A DNA stretch of 41,744 bases. It comes from Bacteroidales bacterium. GTDB lineage: Bacteria; Bacteroidota; Bacteroidia; Bacteroidales; UBA4181. A program made the position numbers and the translations under genes. Below the pieces are notes generated by a model that did not search any database, was not told the origin of the DNA, and saw nothing but the letters and a program-made list of their open reading frames with translations. Where the stretch lies: positions 1-41,744 of the forward strand of contig JAISOY010000139.1 in NCBI GenBank assembly GCA_031275285.1, given 5' to 3'. Shown here piece by piece: positions 38,829 to 41,744 of this stretch. How positions within the stretch are numbered: position 1 is the first letter of the stretch; each line of letters begins with the position of its first letter.

Positions 38829-41744
38829 TTATTTTACCACTGTCAGTTTGATACCCAGCTGAAAATCGTCCATATCGATTTGTGTTGTACTATCAATATT
38901 ATCTGCCAGTTCTAATTGAGTACCCAATACCTGGGACATGATGTATTCCCTGTGTGTTTCCACGGCGTTATCCGTTTCCGGATGTTTTTGCAATACGATG
39001 TCGATCTTATCTGTAACATCGAAGCCGCTGTCTTTACGTAAGTTCTGGATACGGTTGATCAGTTCACGGGCGATCCCTTCCAGTTTCAGTTCCGGTGTAA
39101 CAGTAATATCCAGTGCTACGGTCAGCTTGCCCTCATTAGCTACCAGCCAACCCGGAATATCTTCTGAAGTGATTTCCACATCTTCACTTTCCAGTACTAC
39201 AGCTTGTCCGTCAATGACCGTTTCATAAATACCCGTACGTTCGAAATCAGTAATATCCTGTTGTGAAAATCCTGCAATCAATGCAGAAATTCCTTTCATC
39301 AATTTACTGTATTTGGGACCGAGTGTCTTGAAGTTGGGTTTGATCTTCTTGACCAGGATACCGCCTGTATCTGTAATAAAATCGATTTCTTTGACATTCA
39401 CTTCATTCAGGATCAGACGACGAACATCTTCCACCTGTTGTTGCAAGGTATCATCAAGAATAGGGATCATGATCTTCCTGAGTGGCTGACGCACCCTGAT
39501 ATTCACCTTTCTGCGCAATGCAAGGACCATGGAAGATATTTTCTGGGCTATATCCATGCGGGATTCCAGTTCGCTATCGATCAACGATTCATCATATACC
39601 GGAAAATCGGATAAATGTACGGATGTGAATTCCTCCAGTCCTGTCAATCCATTCAGGTCAGTGTACAGTTTATCCATATAGAAAGGCGCAATCGGCGCTG
39701 CCAGCTTAGTAACCGTGATCAGGCAGGTATACAGGGTTTGGTAAGCTGCCAGTTTATCGGTATCCATAGTACCTCCCCAGTAACGCTTACGGTTTAGGCG
39801 CACATACCAGTTACTCAGATTTTCTGTTACAAAGTCCTGGATCAGTCGGCCTGCACGGGTCGGCTCATAATCATTATAACACTCATCCACCTGTTTAATC
39901 AATGTATTGAGCAACGAAATGATCCATCGGTCGATCTCCGGACGTTCGGATACCGGGACCTGCTTCCCGCTGTTTTGAAATCCGTCAACATTGGCATACA
40001 AGGCAAAGAACGAATAAGTATTATGCAGTGTTCCGAAAAACTTACGCATGACTTCTTCGATACCTGTCACATTTAACCTCAGATTGTCCCAGGGTTGAGC
40101 ATTGGTAATCATATACCACCTCATCGGATCGGAACCATACTTTTCAATGACAGCAAAAGGATCCACACTATTATTGAGGCGCTTGGACATCTTGTTCCCA
40201 TCTTTGTCCAGTACCAACCCGTTCGAGATAACGGCTTTGAATGCCACCTCATTCCGGATCATCGTAGATATGGCATGCAGGGTGAAAAACCACCCCCTGG
40301 TCTGGTCAATACCTTCAGCGATGAAGTCAGCCGGAAATACTTCATGATCTTCCAGCTTTTCCTTATTTTCAAACGGATAGTGTATCTGCGCATAAGGCAT
40401 GGCTCCTGAGTCAAACCAAACATCAATCAGGTCGGATTCCCTTTTCATCGGATTCCCTTTTGGTGAAACCAAAATGATTTCATCGACATACGGCCTGTGT
40501 AGATCTATCTTATTATAGTTTTCTTCCGAATAATCACCTACAGCGAAGCCTTTATAGGGATTGCTTTTCATGACCCCCGCACTGACGGCTTTATTGATCT
40601 CTTCCATCAATTCGGCCATGGATCCGATACATTTTTCTTCGGAACCGTCTTCGGTACGCCAGATAGGAAGTGGTGTACCCCAGAAACGACTTCTGGAAAG
40701 GTTCCAGTCCTGAAGGTTTTCCAACCATTTTCCGAAACGGCCGGTCCCTGTAGATTCCGGCTTCCAGTAAATGGTATTATTCAGCCGTATCATATCTTCA
40801 CGGCAAGCCGTGGTACGAATGAACCATGAATCCAACGGATAATACAATACAGGTTTGTCCGTCCTCCAACAATGCGGATACGAGTGGAGATATTTCTCTA
40901 TCCTGAACGCCTTTCCCTGTTGCTTCAGCATGACACACAAGTCCACATCCAGGGTGTTTTCATCGGCCTGCGCCGCATAGTATTCGTTTTTGACATATCT
41001 TCCTGCATATTCTTTATACAGACCGACATTCACCTGGTTTTTCACAAAGTCCGGATCCAAAGCATCAATCGGGTAAAACTGCCCGGTACGGTTAACCATC
41101 GGCTGGCGGTTGCCTTCCTTATCAACAAGATGCAGCGGGGGGATACCCGATATTTTGGCGACACGGTCGTCATCCGCTCCGAAAGTGGGAGCAATATGTA
41201 CAATACCTGTTCCGTCTTCTGTTGTCACATAATCACCCAGGATAACGCGGAAAGCGTTTGGTTCGGCAGCTCCGTCAAGAGGAAGAGGAGCCACCCACGG
41301 GATGAGCTGCTCGTACTGAATTCCTTCCAGATCTTTACCGGAACACTCCCCCAGTATTTTGTATGGGATCAATTTATCACCCGACTTGAAATCATCCAAA
41401 GACAGTTCTGCAGCCTTGGGATTAAAATACTTTCCGACAAGGTCCTTCGCCAGTATCACTGCAACAGGTTCTTCGGTATATGGATTATAGCTTTGTACCA
41501 ATACATATTTAATGCCAGGTCCGACACAAAGTGCGGTATTGGAGGGTAATGTCCATGGAGTTGTTGTCCAGGCCATAATACTTACAGTTGGTAATCCTCC
41601 TGTTGCTTCTTTAATCAGCGAAAAGGCTCCGGCCAGTTTTGCCGCATCATTTTTTAGCGGAAGATGAAACATAGCCACACAGGTGGTATCTTTTACATCC
41701 CTGTAACATCCGGGCTGGTTCAGTTCATGTGTACTTAGTCCGGT
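38829..41744 (-). CDS. ileS: Isoleucyl-tRNA synthetase (N-terminus outside window)
   Basis: Charges tRNA-Ile. The frame stays open to the right-hand edge, so roughly the first 170 residues, including the HIGH motif, lie beyond it. Visible parts: STHELNQPGCYRDVKDTTCV before the editing domain; the editing-domain blocks TTPWTLPSNTALCVGPG and DGTGIVHIAPTFGADD; the catalytic-domain blocks DVWFDSGAMPYAQ and DQTRGWFFTLHA; KMSKS as NKMSKRLNNSVDP; then the anticodon-binding helical domain (NWYVRLNRKRYWGG) and a long C-terminal domain. The C-terminus lacks an obvious cysteine zinc finger, which fits the eukaryote-like subtype carried by many Bacteroidota; that subtype call is an inference. aroB follows by 12 bases. 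Confidence 0.96.
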   Translation of the reverse strand, partial: TGLSTHELNQPGCYRDVKDTTCVAMFHLPLKNDAAKLAGAFSLIKEATGGLPTVSIMAWTTTPWTLPSNTALCVGPGIKYVLVQSYNPYTEEPVAVILAKDLVGKYFNPKAAELSLDDFKSGDKLIPYKILGECSGKDLEGIQYEQLIPWVAPLPLDGAAEPNAFRVILGDYVTTEDGTGIVHIAPTFGADDDRVAKISGIPPLHLVDKEGNRQPMVNRTGQFYPIDALDPDFVKNQVNVGLYKEYAGRYVKNEYYAAQADENTLDVDLCVMLKQQGKAFRIEKYLHSYPHCWRTDKPVLYYPLDSWFIRTTACREDMIRLNNTIYWKPESTGTGRFGKWLENLQDWNLSRSRFWGTPLPIWRTEDGSEEKCIGSMAELMEEINKAVSAGVMKSNPYKGFAVGDYSEENYNKIDLHRPYVDEIILVSPKGNPMKRESDLIDVWFDSGAMPYAQIHYPFENKEKLEDHEVFPADFIAEGIDQTRGWFFTLHAISTMIRNEVAFKAVISNGLVLDKDGNKMSKRLNNSVDPFAVIEKYGSDPMRWYMITNAQPWDNLRLNVTGIEEVMRKFFGTLHNTYSFFALYANVDGFQNSGKQVPVSERPEIDRWIISLLNTLIKQVDECYNDYEPTRAGRLIQDFVTENLSNWYVRLNRKRYWGGTMDTDKLAAYQTLYTCLITVTKLAAPIAPFYMDKLYTDLNGLTGLEEFTSVHLSDFPVYDESLIDSELESRMDIAQKISSMVLALRRKVNIRVRQPLRKIMIPILDDTLQQQVEDVRRLILNEVNVKEIDFITDTGGILVKKIKPNFKTLGPKYSKLMKGISALIAGFSQQDITDFERTGIYETVIDGQAVVLESEDVEITSEDIPGWLVANEGKLTVALDITVTPELKLEGIARELINRIQNLRKDSGFDVTDKIDIVLQKHPETDNAVETHREYIMSQVLGTQLELADNIDSTTQIDMDDFQLGIKLTVVK

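Noticed and set aside
40872..41549. Long plus-strand frame of 225 codons opposite ileS
   Set aside because: It lies fully antisense to a clear synthetase gene and its composition is what the mirrored codons give; no motif or promoter.
1..41744. tRNA or rRNA genes
   Set aside because: I looked in the larger gaps and saw no cloverleaf with TTC-loop sequence or rRNA signature; a tRNA search program would settle it.

Overview
The window comes from a Bacteroidales-type member of the Bacteroidota. The evidence is a SusC/SusD polysaccharide utilisation locus, a DUF6377-type membrane regulator, two LytS/LytTR two-component pairs, lipoproteins with Bacteroidota-style signals, A-rich leaders with almost no Shine-Dalgarno sequences, and many exact matches to the Bacteroidota -7 promoter element TAnnTTTG. 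Genus cannot be fixed from the sequence alone.

Layout. (1) 1-5193: the 3' end of an RHS/YD-repeat locus. Four copies of the RHS C-terminal core follow one another. The first three are each joined to a different tip and followed by a small predicted lipoprotein; the last is a decayed stub. This looks like a main RHS gene (start outside the window) plus silent replacement tip/partner modules. (2) 5239-7587: a multi-pass acyltransferase-like DUF5009 protein and tRNA 2-thiouridylase MnmA. (3) 7588-8269: a mostly non-coding stretch with one plausible 76-codon minus-strand gene that has its own promoter and terminator. (4) 8270-11480 (minus): an outer-membrane DUF6268 protein, a LytS-type kinase and its LytTR regulator, with structured repeats between them. 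(5) 11791-14248 (plus): Yip1-like membrane protein, thyA, mdh. (6) 14350-26388 (minus): a complete PUL in the order regulator, SusC, SusD, GH30, surface glycan-binding protein, GH3. This is the gene set and order known for the Bacteroides thetaiotaomicron beta-1,6-glucan locus (BT3309-BT3314), so beta-1,6-glucan (yeast cell wall, pustulan) is the predicted substrate. (7) 26662-31151 (plus): a patatin-like lipase with membrane segments, a secreted protein of unknown function, and a second LytS/LytTR pair. (8) 31213-41744: housekeeping genes, mostly minus strand: rnhB, a CapA-like protein, a methyltransferase, rbfA, a PAP2 phosphatase, obgE, adk, hpt; purE divergent on plus; then aroB and a partial ileS.

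How parts work together. In the PUL, the SGBP and SusD capture glucan at the surface, the GH30 lipoprotein cuts it, SusC imports oligosaccharides with TonB energy, and periplasmic GH3 releases glucose. The hpt and purE promoters lie back to back within about 30 bp, so purine salvage and de novo synthesis may compete for polymerase.

Most unusual signals: the RHS tip-module array with a 48-bp in-frame insert in two cores; a dispersed ~93-bp intergenic repeat in four copies; and two 89-bp-spaced imperfect inverted repeats with a compensatory base-pair change between the response regulator and its kinase.
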